NCBI GenBank assembly: GCA_023653785.1
Contig: JAMKCH010012694.1
Span: 93,960 to 157,959 of the forward strand
Direction: 5' to 3'
Origin: Ophioderma brevispina
Lineage: Eukaryota; Echinodermata; Ophiuroidea; Amphilepidida; Ophiodermatidae
Length of the DNA: 64,000 bases
The notes under the pieces were generated by a model. The model did not search any database and was not told where the DNA came from. It was given only the letters and a program-made list of their open reading frames with translations. Positions within the stretch are counted from its first letter, which is position 1. The number at the start of each line of letters is the position of its first letter. Of this stretch, positions 9,153 to 20,383 are shown piece by piece. A program made the translations under genes and the position numbers.

Positions 9153-10484
9153 CAGATAGGATATGGAAAGTTTCACATATTGACAGCAAAACAGGGTGGT
9201 CATTTTTACATGGTTTCAATTGAAACCAGAAGTTGGTCTGACAATTTTTCTACAATGCATCCGATTTGGCGAATGGGGAAGGGGATACGATTATAATATG
9301 CATAATTTGCATTGTGGAGAAAAGTACGGAAATCGATAGAATTGCCAGGGGGGAGGAACCTAGGATTTATTTGGCATCACGTACGACCAATTCTGAACTG
9401 AGCAATATATGAAATACCCACCGTAAAACATATAAGGTTCTATGGTGTTTAAAGGATATTTTGGGAAGACGGTCAATTTTGTACCTAACTGTGCGGAAAA
9501 AAACGGTTTGCTGCAAAAAGGCACTCAAAACTACTCCTTTACGTTAATTTCAGGAAAACATGCGCTTGCCAAATGTGGTGCGATATGAGCCAGCCAGATC
9601 CTATCAATGACATCGGGTATTGTTTGTGTTGCATGAGCGCGGGAATCTCGTGTGGCATTTGTATACGGACCCGTGGAGCGATAGATGCGGTTAGGACCCA
9701 AAATACAGAGAGTGAGATCTAAATTTGAATATAAATAGCGTTTCAAGCAGTCTAGGATATTGACAAGGCGTGAAAGCAAATTTTCAATGCAATTTTCTCC
9801 AAATTTCTTTTAAAATAAAGTTAGCAGAACAAAATTCCTTAAAATGATTCTTCTTGCTGTATGGTAAAAATTGAAGGAATTCATTCATCAAGCGGTTTTG
9901 GAGGAATCAATCGGGAATATTAATGCCGATTAGGGGATTTTTCCATTGAGCTCCACAGGAGCTCAGCCCAACCTCAAAAATCCCCAATTTAGTATCGAAC
10001 ATCGGCGTCCTTCCCCCACCCCCGAAATTGCTATCCATACTCGGACTGAAAAATCATCCCCGTCAAGTAAGTACTGAAAAATTATCTAACAACATGTTCC
10101 GAGTGGAAACTGGGCATACTCGTTTTCTATTAAAAATGAGATTGGCCTGTTTTTAATGTGTTGGCAATATGAGTTGGGTTTCTAGGAGTACGCGCAAGCC
10201 GACTTTAATAAACTCGGAGATGGATCAAGCGGGCATTCGTTTGCGATTTTAGCGTCGCACAAAATTCATGAGCGATTTTCCACTTCTGCATTTAGCGAAT
10301 TTGTCAACGGTTGCAAAATCGCGTAGAACTTGATGTTGCTAGACAAGTCTAAGAACGCGCCTGTTTAATTACGCGTTCTCACACGTTCACGCACCCCTTT
10401 TTGTTTTGCTGTCGTGACATATAGGCGTAAATAACGCGAGACGCATCGCCTCTAGTGAAGACGGGAAATTTCGCCTCATAAATA
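9153..10484. other. Unassigned DNA
   Basis: Slightly more GC- and CpG-rich than its surroundings (for example 10190-10460, with several CGC motifs), but I find no ORF with splice sites or recognisable domains. It may contain an old promoter or simply decayed repeats. Confidence 0.3.
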
Positions 10485-10860
10485 TGTCCTTTTTTCGATT
10501 CGATGATTTTCAGGAAAACTATCCGTTACAACAAGCAAACCATTTTTTTTTTATTTCGGTTAATTTGCAAGTAATGCACTTAGACCTAAACTATTGTGAA
10601 AATCAGAAAACTTCGCCCCCTTTGTTATCTTTTGGAGCCTTAGTTCGGTAAATCACATTTTCCCATAGGAGTTTGCGTGGTAATACTGTAAAATTTTGAG
10701 CAAACATGTACTACTTTTTTGACAGTCTTTTTTCTCAAAAACGAATATCGTAAGTCCAGATTTTTTATTTCAGATTTGTTATCATCACAATTACATGTAC
10801 TATATATCAAATTTTAAAGAAATTCGACGGCCCATTTAAATCATGATGCCAACAACCTAA
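10485..10860. mobile_element. Dispersed repeat, family M
   Basis: About 370 bp also present at 40406-40768: shared blocks include GATTTTCAGGAAAACTA, CTCAAAAACGAATAT, GTACTATATATCAAATTT and GACGGCCCAT. The copy at 40.4 kb ends at a TTAA (CAACACC-TTAA), so it probably belongs to the TTAA-inserting group. No ORF. Confidence 0.65.
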
Positions 10861-11766
10861 CCAAAAACACTTCTCCGCTTTGTGCATTTCCCTGCACCAG
10901 TCTGGGATCCATAAACGAGAAGAGATCTGATTCCTTGGGCAGACTTTGCTGCTTGCCCACCTGGTGGTATGACATAGCGCTTTGTTGTGTGGTAGGACTT
11001 CACAGGCAGGCCTATTTTATGAAACATCGTGCTAGCAGTGAAGTTGCACAACACAATCTTGAATATGTGGTATACTGATGTAGATGCTAGCTCTGGCAGA
11101 ATGGCCATACATGTATCTGTACTATTCAACCGAGTGTCACCAGGTGCGGAGTTGGAAGTGGGACGAGCCGGATACCATGAAATATTCTATGAGTAATAAA
11201 GTTAGATGTTGCGGTTGTACCAGCATTGATAGCCATGATGTATCGCAGTGTATTAATAAGAATACATGATGTTTAATTAAACAAGTCCAAACCTTTTACG
11301 ATATGCCATTTTAGAATTAATGTATATATATTTGATCTGCAGGTATGATAAAAAAAACCCTTGATTTTATCAATCAATATTGGAAATGAGAAGATCGTGT
11401 GGCATCCAAAAGGTTTAAATAAAAAGTTGCTTGGGTGCTAGTTGGATAAATTGTTTGTTTCTGTACATGTAATCGTCATTGCTTGCCATGCAATAAGCCC
11501 TGGGTGGGTAGTTTTGAAATCTCAGGACAAACGATTTTGAAGATATGATATTTTTAAAAACCACTAACTTGGTATTGGGCTAGGGGGGGTGGGGGGGGAA
11601 ATACAGTTTGACACTTTTTAAAAATATTTGTTAATTTTTTTAATTTAAGGTCAAGTCAGTTTTGACACCAACCAGTATTTTTTAGGCCTAAGCTTAAATT
11701 GTACTTAAAATATTAGTGACCTTTAGAGTATTTTCTGAAATCTTACAACCTTAAGACCTCTTTCTA
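10861..11766. other. Unassigned DNA
   Basis: A minus-strand ORF (10857-11129) and a plus-strand ORF (11084-11269) overlap at their ends. Neither shows a motif I recognise, and both lack clear splice borders. A G-rich stretch lies at 11581-11600. Confidence 0.3.
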
Positions 11767-12275
11767 CACACTCAGAAATACAGGGTCAAAAATAACCAAA
11801 AATGGTTAATTTTGACCCTGCGGGCTACTGTCAATTATGCACGAACTAGAAAAGGGTCAAATCTGACCCCCTCAAATGGGCAAAAATTGACCCTCAATTG
11901 GTGGTTAAAATAACCCTTGGGGTTGGAAATACTATATTGGGGGTCTTATATTTTTTTTTTAAATACCATTTGGGGGGTAAAAAATGACTAATATTTAATA
12001 GTTCATTGGGCTAATCCGGATGGCGTATCAGATGCACAAAAGATACTTTGATAAAGAAAATAACCCCAAATGTAGTGATTTCAAATAACCCTCCTTTGGT
12101 CAAAGATGATTATATTAAGGGTCATTTCAATATGATTGCCTTAAAAGCAAGGAAAATGACGCGAACGGGGTGATTTCAACCACAACTAGTTTCAAATAAA
12201 AGTGACTATAGCCTTTTTTCCTGCCCCTGGTGTAAAAGGGTGGATTTGAGATTTTGACCCCATCAGTGTAAGTGT
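11767..12275. mobile_element. Inverted-repeat element with GGGTCAAA/TTGACCC motifs
   Basis: The left end ACACTCAGAAATACAGGGTC and the right end GACCCCATCAGTGTAAGTGT are imperfect inverses of each other (ACACT...GGGTCAAA). The interior repeats TTGACCC, GGTCAAA and GGTTAA at short intervals on both strands. Probably a MITE, but I cannot define a target duplication. Confidence 0.45.
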
Positions 12276-12279
12276 TGTG

Positions 12280-13619
12280 TAAACATTAAGGGATCACTAA
12301 TCAAGGCTTCAGGATAAAGTGCGAGATGTGTCAGCAGCGAAGCTTATTTTAATTAGATCCCCCTAATACTGACAGCGAGCCTCCTAGGTATTTTACTTTG
12401 TTTATCCTATGGACACCTGTGCATTTGGTACATGGATTTTTGTTGTCTTTGCCTTCGTGAGGACTGACCCGAAATAAATAATCAAATTCATTATATTTCC
12501 GAATGTTCAAAATCGATGTATTGATCAGAATTAATTAAAGGGCCATGCTTACGAGACTATGTAGAATGTACAATAAATGCAGGGTTTTTTTTCTGTTTGT
12601 TTTCCTGCTAACTTTATTTTTGTTTTCTTAACAGGGTTCCAGTTTATAGTGGATTTCATTTTGTTTTATAAACACATGTCAGGAATACTATTTAGTGCAG
12701 AAGAAACCATGTTTATGTTGTTAGATATCATTTTGTTCTTTAAAGGTGTTCTGGTTTATAGCAGATTATTTTATTTTATAGTGGATGGCAATAGCTATTA
12801 AGGGCGAGAAAACATTGTCCTTTCTCAAAGTTGCTGTTAAGCAGATTAGTGATAGGGTTACTGCATTAGCTAATCGGGGCTTAAATTTTTTCTTCCAAAA
12901 TGTCGCCTACTAAATTCAATACATTATTTTCCGTGTTTAAAAATGCGCAAGTTTACTTCTAAATAGAGGTTTGTAATAGAAAATTGTAGTAAAGAATTTT
13001 AAGGTTTTTTACCTCATCAAAAAATATACAACTTGGCCAAAACAAAAAATAAATATTCATAGCTTTTCCCCTTTAAAAAGTTGGTACTGCTTATTTCAAA
13101 ATTTCAAGATTAGATTTTCATTCATGTTCTGGTGATTGTACATGCATAGAAACGTTCTTTCTTGTTTCTGCTTTAGTGGGAGGTTGTTGAAGTGTTTTTT
13201 CCTCTGGTACAAAAAGGTTCTTGGTTCGTTCAAATCTGGGAGGGACCCCATGACTCGCTGACATTTAATAGGCGTGCAACGTTCTGGATATAATTGGTCA
13301 AGATCTAGATGACAAAATCACGGATTGTGTTCTTCCCTTGATTCATAGGGATTTGGGCAAATGTAACCAGGAAAAGCATGTCCTACTTTGGATGTGGACA
13401 TTAAAGTAATGGTCCACATGTATTACAGAGAGTAATATGCGCATGTCAAAATCACAGTCAAAATCACATAGAAGGTGTTAACCCAATTCACTGTGCCAAT
13501 CTGCCCCACTGTACTATGGACCCAATTAGAGAATAAAGCTTCTGTAGTTTTTTCGGTGATCTAGGGGCAGTGCGTCCAATAATCAAATCAAAGTGTACAA
13601 ATAAATGCAAAGAAGTTCT
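12280..13619. other. Unassigned AT-rich DNA
   Basis: No recognisable element. An ORF at 12577-12801 is F/I/V-rich and looks like translated AT-rich sequence. Confidence 0.35.
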
Positions 13620-13623
13620 TTAA

Positions 13624-13987
13624 AGTGACACGATTGAGGTTGTGAGGATAGGAAATTTTGCTCAAATTGTACTGTATTGGTTGTAGACCACTTACCGAGA
13701 ACCTTTCGAAGGTTTATTGGACAAACAAGTACAAAAGAAAACTGCAAGCCTTGTTTTGAACTTGCCTGCTATTGTAATTGACATTGTTCCTGTAGAAAAC
13801 CATGGTTTGATTTTCTGTTGTGCACGACAGAAAATACTAAATCATCATCGTATTACATAAAGATGGCGTATTCAGCTTATTCACTTCAGGTGTGATCTAA
13901 TACATTGGTAAGCATTGCAAATATGTGAAAAACCCAGGTTTGAAAAAAATTGAGGGTGCTTCATTCTGGAAATGTCCTCATGTCTCT
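13624..13987 (-). mobile_element. TTAA MITE, family I
   Basis: Lies between TTAA 13620-13623 and TTAA 13988-13991 (364 bp). The right end, reverse-complemented, is AGAGACATGAGGACATTTCC; the left end is AGTGACACGATTGAGG. The interior contains the inverted pair TTTTCTGTTGTGCACGACAG. Related copies are at 57055-57300 (opposite orientation) and 34863-35158. Confidence 0.65.
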
Positions 13988-13991
13988 TTAA

Positions 13992-15239
13992 CTAGGCCTC
14001 TAAGCTACGGAACTAAATTGGCTAAATTTACCAAATGAGCAACAAAATTATCCACATTTGCAAGTTCTTCCACAAAATCTCGCTAGATTAGACACGTTCC
14101 TAGTAGACCAACCCCAGTAGTTAATTTTCCGTATACCTTTATGCACAGATTATGGTACTCCGCACTTGTTCCAATATATTGCTAATTTACCTTAGGGTTC
14201 TTGTAGACTTGTATATCAGTCTTTTCCTGTGTTAACAAACACTGCTGTTATTCTGATGGTATAATCTTCATTAACCATCTTTTGAAAATGATCTTGATCA
14301 CTCTAAAACAATCACCTGTGGAAATGGATTAGAATTTCCACCATTTCTTGCCCAAGTTTGTACAAACACTTTTTAGTAATTAGTTATACCAGCATATATG
14401 AAACAAGCAATGTCCCAAGTCCCAATACACCTAGAAAACCAGGTCAAGCCATATAGCCGCTCGTGTCTCGGCTGGAATACTAACAGGATTTCCTAGTCGC
14501 AGGAGTGTCGGAAATTGAAACAGCTCCTGATGAGATACGCAAGGCGAGCCCGTGGAATATTCAAGTATTGTCAAGTCTTTCCTTTATGAATGCTAAGTGC
14601 GGCATTTGTGCCATGATTCCAGTTTCAATTTCTGGTGGCACGTAGGTCGACATCCAAGACAAGAATAACACTCGTGTCACACTGTCTGTGGAACATGACA
14701 AATCCCAAGTGTGAGCTAAAGAGAGGGAAAAAGTGGGGAAAATTTAGAATGTGCACGCTGCGTAATTTGCGATATTCTCAATCATGGTTATTTGATTTGA
14801 CAAATGGAAGATACAGCGAGAACGTGAGAGAGCTGTGGTAACACAGCTGCATACACCGCTCTCCCGAGATTTGAAAATCTTGGGTAATATATGATGATAG
14901 TTTATTCCAGAAAAATGCCATCTTAGAGAGAGAGAGAGAAACTTGATATTCAGTAATGTATCATCTAAATTACCACAGCCCCATCTGAACCTGTAGGTAG
15001 TCTTTAAAATTGTAAATGCTTACCAGTCAAGACAAATAAAGATGAGTTTTTTCTCGTTGTTGTAAATTGATGAGTACAGAAATTACCTCTTCTGTGAGTT
15101 CTATATTTGCAAATTTTTCCATTTAGCATTTTGAAACAGTTGTTATTAAATATTTTCAAGATGCAAGCATTTTACTTGCCCAAGCATTGTCTTTCTTGCC
15201 CAAAGGTGGCAATTTCTAAGAAAGTAAAAAACAAATCAT
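13992..15239. other. Unassigned DNA
   Basis: Includes an ORF (14635-14841) with no recognised domain and a GA microsatellite at about 14926-14940. I see nothing else that I can support. Confidence 0.35.
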
Positions 15240-15289
15240 TGAAGAGGGAAATAAGAAGGACTGAACATCTGTTCCATTGAGGTAGCATC

Positions 15290-15588
15290 TTTGGAGGCAG
15301 AGGTCTTTGAAGTTACATTGATGTTTGAAAGCAAATTGGTACTGGCTCGAAAAAGCGGGACGATATGGAACAAAATATGCATTTTCATCCCTCTTTTTCG
15401 GGGAATTCCAACCAATTTCAGCCTAAGTTTGGGAAAAATTAAAGTAAATTTGGCGATTTTCGCGCGCATATTTTGTCAAGTTCAGACCTCATTGGAGTAA
15501 AGCGCCGGGACGATTTATGAATTTTGCCACCTTTGGTGGGACGACTTGGAAATTTTGCCCCCTCTGGGATGACTGCATCAGTATGCCA
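15290..15588. mobile_element. Fragment of GGGACGA/TTTTGCCCCCTCT repeat
   Basis: Matches 54540-54790: AAAAAGCGGGACGATATGGA, TTTCAGCCTAA, ATTTTGCCCCCTCTGG and a terminal TATGCCACT resembling CAGTGGCGTA-type ends. The overlapping ORFs on both strands are shadows. Probably a hAT-like non-autonomous element lacking one end. Confidence 0.55.
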
Positions 15589-15589
15589 C

Positions 15590-15651
15590 TCTATGATTCC
15601 ATGTGAGGGAGAAAACATGGAAAATTGGACAGTGATCGGTTACACTTTAAA
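15590..15651 (+). mobile_element. TTAA MITE, family D, right-end fragment
   Basis: ATTCCATGTGAGGGAGAAAA and the run to the terminal TTAA match the last 65 bp of the full family D copy (59174-59520). It abuts the preceding hAT-like fragment. Confidence 0.55.
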
Positions 15652-15654
15652 ACA

Positions 15655-16325
15655 TTTCCTGGAATTTTTCATTCACATAAACTATACCTACACAGAGATG
15701 GAACACCGGCTGGGGAGTGGCCATGTTTGATTCAACATTCGCACATGGAATTTATTCCAAAAAAATGTGAAAATGGGGTTACTGGGACTTTGTGGCCTAT
15801 TGGACACCGCAAAAAAAAGCCCTCATTGACAAGTTGGCTTGGAAGGCGAGTCCTTGAAGCTTGTGGTAATAACATCAACAAATTAACTTTTATGGTGAAC
15901 ACAATTTCCCCCTTGGCTGGCTATGTAGTCATCATCTTCAACTCACTTTGTCTTTCAACAATTCCAATCTTCTTGTAAACCCAAGATAAATCCCTGTCAT
16001 GCTCAGTTTACAGCTTTACCTACTCTGCAAAAACAAAACCCCACGGCACGCTAAATCCAAGGCGGATAAAAACACAATCGGCTGGATCAACTTTTCTGCT
16101 TTTTCTGCAGCTGACATTTGTCTTGGGCCTTTTTAAAATGAGAAAAAAGGGCAGACAACATTCTGAAAAATCAAAGGTCTCATATGTTACCCTAAATCTT
16201 AGTGGACACTAATATTTTGTTCCAAAATTATTTTTCATCTTATCTGGACATCATGTGATGCCAAAAATAAATTGTCTGCTTCAAGGTGTATTCAAATATT
16301 GTTTGGATAATTTGAAATTTTTAAT
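15655..16325. other. Unassigned DNA with an unrecognised 117-aa ORF
   Basis: An ORF runs from 15625 to 15978 but begins inside the family D MITE fragment. I recognise no domain, and its hydrophobic C-terminus could be chance. No other feature is seen up to the next MITE. Confidence 0.25.
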
Positions 16326-16330
16326 ATTAA

Positions 16331-16668
16331 AGGTGCATTTCGTGATTTCAGCACCTTCTGTTTTATTCATTGATCACTACATATCCGTGAGAAAAGCTTA
16401 TTCTCAAAATTTGAGCTGATCCCGATCTTGCGGTTTTGTGTTATGAGCAATTGCTCGTTTCCCACGGTCCCATAGGCTACTGTGCTGTAATTTCTGTCCG
16501 TTTACGGACAGAAAATACAAAATTGCGAATTTCTTACAGATGCGACCGAATTTGCAGGTAAGATTGGGCACACATGGATTACTAATGCTGACGGTTCAGA
16601 TGATATAAAAATCTCAACATTTTTTAGGCAAGTCGGGGGGATGAGGCTGTGGATCACGAAATGCCCCT
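16331..16668 (-). mobile_element. TTAA MITE, family A
   Basis: 338 bp between TTAA 16327-16330 and TTAA 16669-16672, inverted relative to the copy at 1572-1911. The right end, reverse-complemented, starts AGGGGCATTTCGTGATCC; the left starts AGGTGCATTTCGTGATTTC. Shares the internal blocks CCCACGGTCCCATAGGC and TTTACGGACAGAAA. Confidence 0.85.
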
Positions 16669-16679
16669 TTAAGCATCAG

Positions 16680-16963
16680 CAGGGCTGTACGCAGGATTTA
16701 TTTTTGGGGTCAGGGTGCGGGACTTCGAAAAAGTGGACTTTTTTTCTCGAAAAAGTGGACCTTTTTTGGTAAAAGTGGACCTAACCCCCATAAAATGGTC
16801 TTGACTTTTTGAACATTTTATCATCAAAAAGTGGACTTTGTGCCAAAATTTCTTTAAATTTTGGACCTTTTGATCAAAAATTTCAGCAAAAAGTGGAGCT
16901 TTTGCCCCTTTTGTTTATTTTTTTTGGGGGGGGGGGAACTGCACCCCCCTGCGTATGGGCCTG
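16680..16963 (+). mobile_element. hAT-like MITE with perfect 8-bp target duplication
   Basis: 284 bp with termini CAGGGCTGTACGCAGG and, reverse-complemented, CAGGCCCATACGCAGG. Flanked on both sides by AGCATCAG (16672-16679 and 16964-16971), a perfect 8-bp duplication as made by hAT transposases. The interior has about six AAAAGTGGAC(C/T) motifs and a G-rich right arm. It sits against the TTAA of the family A MITE on its left. Confidence 0.88.
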
Positions 16964-17254
16964 AGCATCAGTGAAAGGGTCACCCCTAGTATCATATGCA
17001 TACAGTACCTTTCCTCCCAAACCCAGTCTATTCCATTTGGAATCCATCCTCCCCCCCTCTGGAAGACTTTACATAAATCTTCCGCAGAGGGGTTGTGCAT
17101 TTCCATTGAAATTACCCAATGGGCTATTCCATTCACAATATATACTCCCTTTGTGGAAGGTTTAACCAGTCTTCTGCAGATAGAGGACCAGTGCAAATTT
17201 GAAATTTCCCAGTAGGATATTCCATTTGATATCCATACTCCCACTGAGAAAGAA

Positions 17255-17456
17255 TTTCTCCTGCAAATTTCTTAAGAAATTCGCGAAATTACAGCACAGT
17301 GGCCTATGGGATCGTCGGAAACAAGCGATTGCTCATAACACAAAACCATAAGATCGGAATCAACTAAAATTTTGTGAATAGGTTTTTCTCAGGGATATCT
17401 AGTAAACCATAAATAAAACATAAGGTGCTGGAATCATGGAATCATGAAATGCACTT
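17255..17456 (+). mobile_element. TTAA MITE, family A, deleted copy
   Basis: The right two thirds of family A (AGCACAGTGGCCTATGGGA to the terminal AAATGCACTT) ending at TTAA 17457-17460. The left end is missing, and the middle is shortened relative to 1572-1911. Confidence 0.75.
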
Positions 17457-17573
17457 TTAAGTTATCTCGATATTTTACCAATTTGAAAACAAAAGTTAAT
17501 TTTTAAAGATTATTTTGGATGTAATATCACTATTATTTTCTAAAATACAAGTCTCTGAATGTCACCTCTAATG

Positions 17574-17833
17574 CATTTGACAGACTAGGACAAGAGAAGA
17601 TATCAGTAGCTTCCCACAATGCATTGCATCCAGTGGAGATTTTTGTACAGGTAGTCATGTTAATCGTTAGAGATGAAACATTCTTAAAATGCAAATTTGT
17701 GATCAGTACTGTTACTTTAGCCACGTTTCATCTCTAACGCTTCACATCAGTATGGCTGTACAAAAACCCCCATTGGAAACAATGCATCATGGGAAGCTAC
17801 TAATATCTTCTCTTGACTAGGACTGTCGAAATG
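17574..17833. repeat. Foldback element (long inverted repeat)
   Basis: A 260-bp structure in which CATTTGACAGACTAGGACAA at the left pairs with the reverse complement at the right (TTGACTAGGACTGTCGAAATG region). The arms also pair at GAAGATAT/ATATCTTC, CCCACAATGCATT/AATGCATCATGGG, TTTTTGTACAG/CTGTACAAAAA and GTTAGAGATGAAAC. Arms are about 115 bp, imperfect. No ORF. Confidence 0.85.
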
Positions 17834-18476
17834 CCAGCAAACTTTTGCCATGCAGCAACCTTCCAAAATGCACAGAATAAATAGATAATAAAAGTGTGAG
17901 TGCATTAACTTTCAATCTGGTTTGATTTCATCCTTCATAAGACAATATTATCTTCTCTTTGACTCTCTTCCTTTCTATTTAGCCTTCAATTTTGCTTGGT
18001 TACACCTTGGTTTTTCAATTTCCTTAACTGATTTCTACCTCTCAGGTAACCAACCTTCCTGGTTGCATTAACACAACGTGGTTACATGTTCTTTCAGCGG
18101 TGTTGAATTTGATCTTGAAATAAGCATTTTTAGACAAAATGCAAATCTGATGAATTTTAATTGTGTGGTGAAGATGAGATTGCTGTACGTGAGCCATTGA
18201 CCTTCGAATTTGTTAATGACAAAGTGGCTCTCATGGGATCCATCATCAATATTATCTATTATATCTTACCCTTTTAACCCAGGTAGATTCTGTATAGATT
18301 ATAACATGTAATAGTGTCTTTTAGATTTACTTATCAAATGACCAAAGGAAGCCATCTCAAAAATCACCAAATTTGGGTCTGGCGCTGCCACTGTTTTGTA
18401 CTCATTTGAATGTATTTTTTCATGCCGATTCCAAATATAGTCATGAAAAGGCATAATTTTGACATTTTTAGAAAAC
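17834..18476. other. Unassigned AT-rich DNA
   Basis: No feature that I can support. Confidence 0.4.
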
Positions 18477-18479
18477 TAA

Positions 18480-18743
18480 GGGAGGGGTCATTATTTACGC
18501 CAGGGGGGAATGGAGGATTTGAGGGGGGAACCCGAAATAATTTTTTAAGGAGCGAGGGGAATGGGAACATGAGATTTTTCATCAACGAGAGAGAGGGGAA
18601 CATGAACTTTTAAATGGGGAAATCAGCATGATCAAGGGGGAGTGTGAAATTTTTGAACGGAAGCGAGGGGGGGAATGCGAAAATTGTTGCCGAAAAAAAG
18701 TTGAAATCCTCCATTCCCCCTGGCATGAATAATGACCGCTCCC
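18480..18743. mobile_element. Harbinger-like MITE (GGGAGGGGTCATTATTTACG)
   Basis: 264 bp with long terminal inverted repeats: GGGAGGGGTCATTATTTACG on the left and, reverse-complemented, GGGAGCGGTCATTATTCATG on the right, continuing to GGAATGGAGGATTT on both sides. Flanked by TAA (18477-18479, 18744-18746), the 3-bp duplication typical of PIF/Harbinger elements. Copies lie at 59611-59903 and 63770-63997. ORFs over it are shadows. Confidence 0.8.
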
Positions 18744-19022
18744 TAAATTGACAAATATTAAATTCTGAAGAAACGTAGTTGCCTGTAGGACCTTGGGGTT
18801 AACACTGACTATACCCATTTATACCCAAGTTGTGATTTTTTTAAATCGGTCATTGGCAAATAAGACAAATTTTACCAGTGGCGATCCAGATCATATCTGG
18901 CCAATTTAGATCGGTCTGATCAGATTGGCTCATCACTACGTACGGCTATCTTTTTAATGGCATGTCCTTTTTTGTTTTCACTCAATCTGTATGCAGACAT
19001 GTCCCAGAGGTATGTTCTCCCC
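18687..19022 (+). repeat. Direct duplication 2, copy A
   Basis: Repeated at 19051-19440. It starts inside the right end of the Harbinger-like MITE and ends at GGTATGTTCTCCCC. Copy B carries about 54 extra bases near 19180-19240. A 25-base A run separates the copies. Confidence 0.88.
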
Positions 19023-19047
19023 AAAAAAAAAAAAAAAAAAAAAAAAA
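19023..19047. repeat. A25 tract at duplication junction
   Basis: An uninterrupted run of 25 A directly between the copies of duplication 2. Confidence 0.9.
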
Positions 19048-19050
19048 TTT

Positions 19051-19440
19051 TTGCCGAAAAAAAGTCGAAATCCTCCATTCCCCCTGGCATGAATAATGAC
19101 CGCTCCCTAAATTGACAAATATTAAATTCTGAAGAAACGTAGTTGCCTGTAGGACCTTGGGGTTAACACTGACTACCCATCCAATATGGCTGCAGACATA
19201 CAAATCAGAAAATAAATGTTGGATGAGGTTTGATTCATATTCAAGTTGTGATTTTTTTAAATCGGTCATTGGCAAATAAGACAAATTTTACCAGTGGCGA
19301 TCCAGATCATATCTGGCCGATTTAGATCGGTCTGATCAGATTGGCTCATCACTACGTACGGCTATCTTTTTAATGGCATGTCCTTTTTGTTTTCACTCAA
19401 TCTGTATGCAGACATGTCCCAGAGGTATGTTCTCCCCAAA
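19051..19440 (+). repeat. Direct duplication 2, copy B
   Basis: Near-identical to 18687-19022 apart from an insertion of about 54 bp beginning after ACACTGACTA. Contains a partial Harbinger-like MITE right end at its start. Confidence 0.88.
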
Positions 19441-19604
19441 GTTTCCAGGAAATAGGTTCAACATGGAGGTGTTGTTTACATAGTCTGCTCTCCCCTGTCC
19501 AGCCAGAGACAGAAGTTAAGAGGCTCATCTATAATGTTGTATGAGCACAGTTGTTTGATAGTCTCATTTATTATGACAAAACCAGAATAAAACAAAGTAT
19601 CCCC

Positions 19605-19883
19605 GGCGGCACAGTTTTGACAGCTGATTTGGATTATTTAGTCCACTACCTACATCCTGTGTAAATTTTAAAAATTCAAAAAACTTAAAAATATGAATTT
19701 TTCTTAAAAATCTAGTTTTCCACGTCTTTCTATGGAGAATGGGCACATAGAGGGCGCTATAACATAGAAATCATGATCTTTGTAGGCCTCTATGGCAAGA
19801 TTCCCGCAATGGATTTGTCTGATATTTGCAGGGATAATAGCTCTTGTATTTCCCTATATATCAGTTGTCAAAATTGTGTCGCC
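19605..19883. mobile_element. MITE, family K (GGCGRCACARTTTTGACA ends)
   Basis: 279 bp with terminal inverted repeats GGCGGCACAGTTTTGACAGC and, reverse-complemented, GGCGACACAATTTTGACAAC. A copy of equal length (280 bp) lies inverted at 42108-42387, sharing GAGGGCGCTATAACAT, AAAAATCTAGTTTT and CCGCAATGGATTT. No ORF. Confidence 0.8.
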
Positions 19884-20215
19884 ACCTCTTAAAATTGTTC
19901 TAAAAATAAAGGAGACAATTTGCACAGGGTCAAACAGCTGTGTGAGAAGTAGTGCCCTATGATGTACATAGCAAACCATTTTCATGTGCTTATTTTTTCA
20001 CAATTTCCCAATTTTTATTGGATACATATAGGGTTATATGATGTATTTAGTCAATCGGAGACATGGTAAGAATAGTTTAGACATTGTGCAGGTAAATAGG
20101 TTTATTTTGATCGGTTACTAAGAGGTTATCAAGAGGTTGTAAGAAAGGGGGTAGACAGTAGACTACAGAGGTTAAACTCTTCTGAATAATTTTGTGGTGA
20201 AGTTGAATGCTTTAT
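19884..20215. other. Unassigned DNA
   Basis: Nothing recognisable between the family K MITE and the CAC microsatellite. Confidence 0.4.
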
Positions 20216-20221
20216 GCAGTG

Positions 20222-20383
20222 AACCACCACCACCATCACCACCACCACCACCATCACCACCACCACCACCACCAAAAAAAAAAAAAAAAAAAATCACCAC
20301 TCACCACCCACCACCCACCACTCACCACCACTCACCACCACTCACCACCACCCACCACCACCCACCACCACCACCATCACCCA
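20222..20383. repeat. CAC microsatellite split by an A20 tract
   Basis: (CAC)n with occasional ATC, interrupted by 20 A at 20274-20293, then CACTCAC/CACCCAC variants. The ORFs reading poly-His and poly-Pro across it are translations of the microsatellite, not genes. Confidence 0.95.

Noticed and set aside
8872..9296. Overlapping ORFs on both strands (115 and 94 codons)
   Set aside because: Both lie on a decayed hAT-like MITE related to 16680-16963.
9531..9779. 82-codon minus-strand ORF in a more GC-rich region
   Set aside because: No recognised domain, no splice sites that fit, and no matching ORF continuation on either side.
10857..11129. 90-codon minus-strand ORF
   Set aside because: Composition is protein-like, but I could not match it to any family. 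It begins within antisense overlap with another ORF and abuts the family M repeat.
16915..17244. 109-codon minus-strand ORF with overlapping plus-strand ORFs
   Set aside because: It starts in the right arm of the hAT-like MITE. The G-run ambiguity and three overlapping frames make coding unlikely; the central CTCTGGAAGACTTTACATAA stretch has no family that I recognise.
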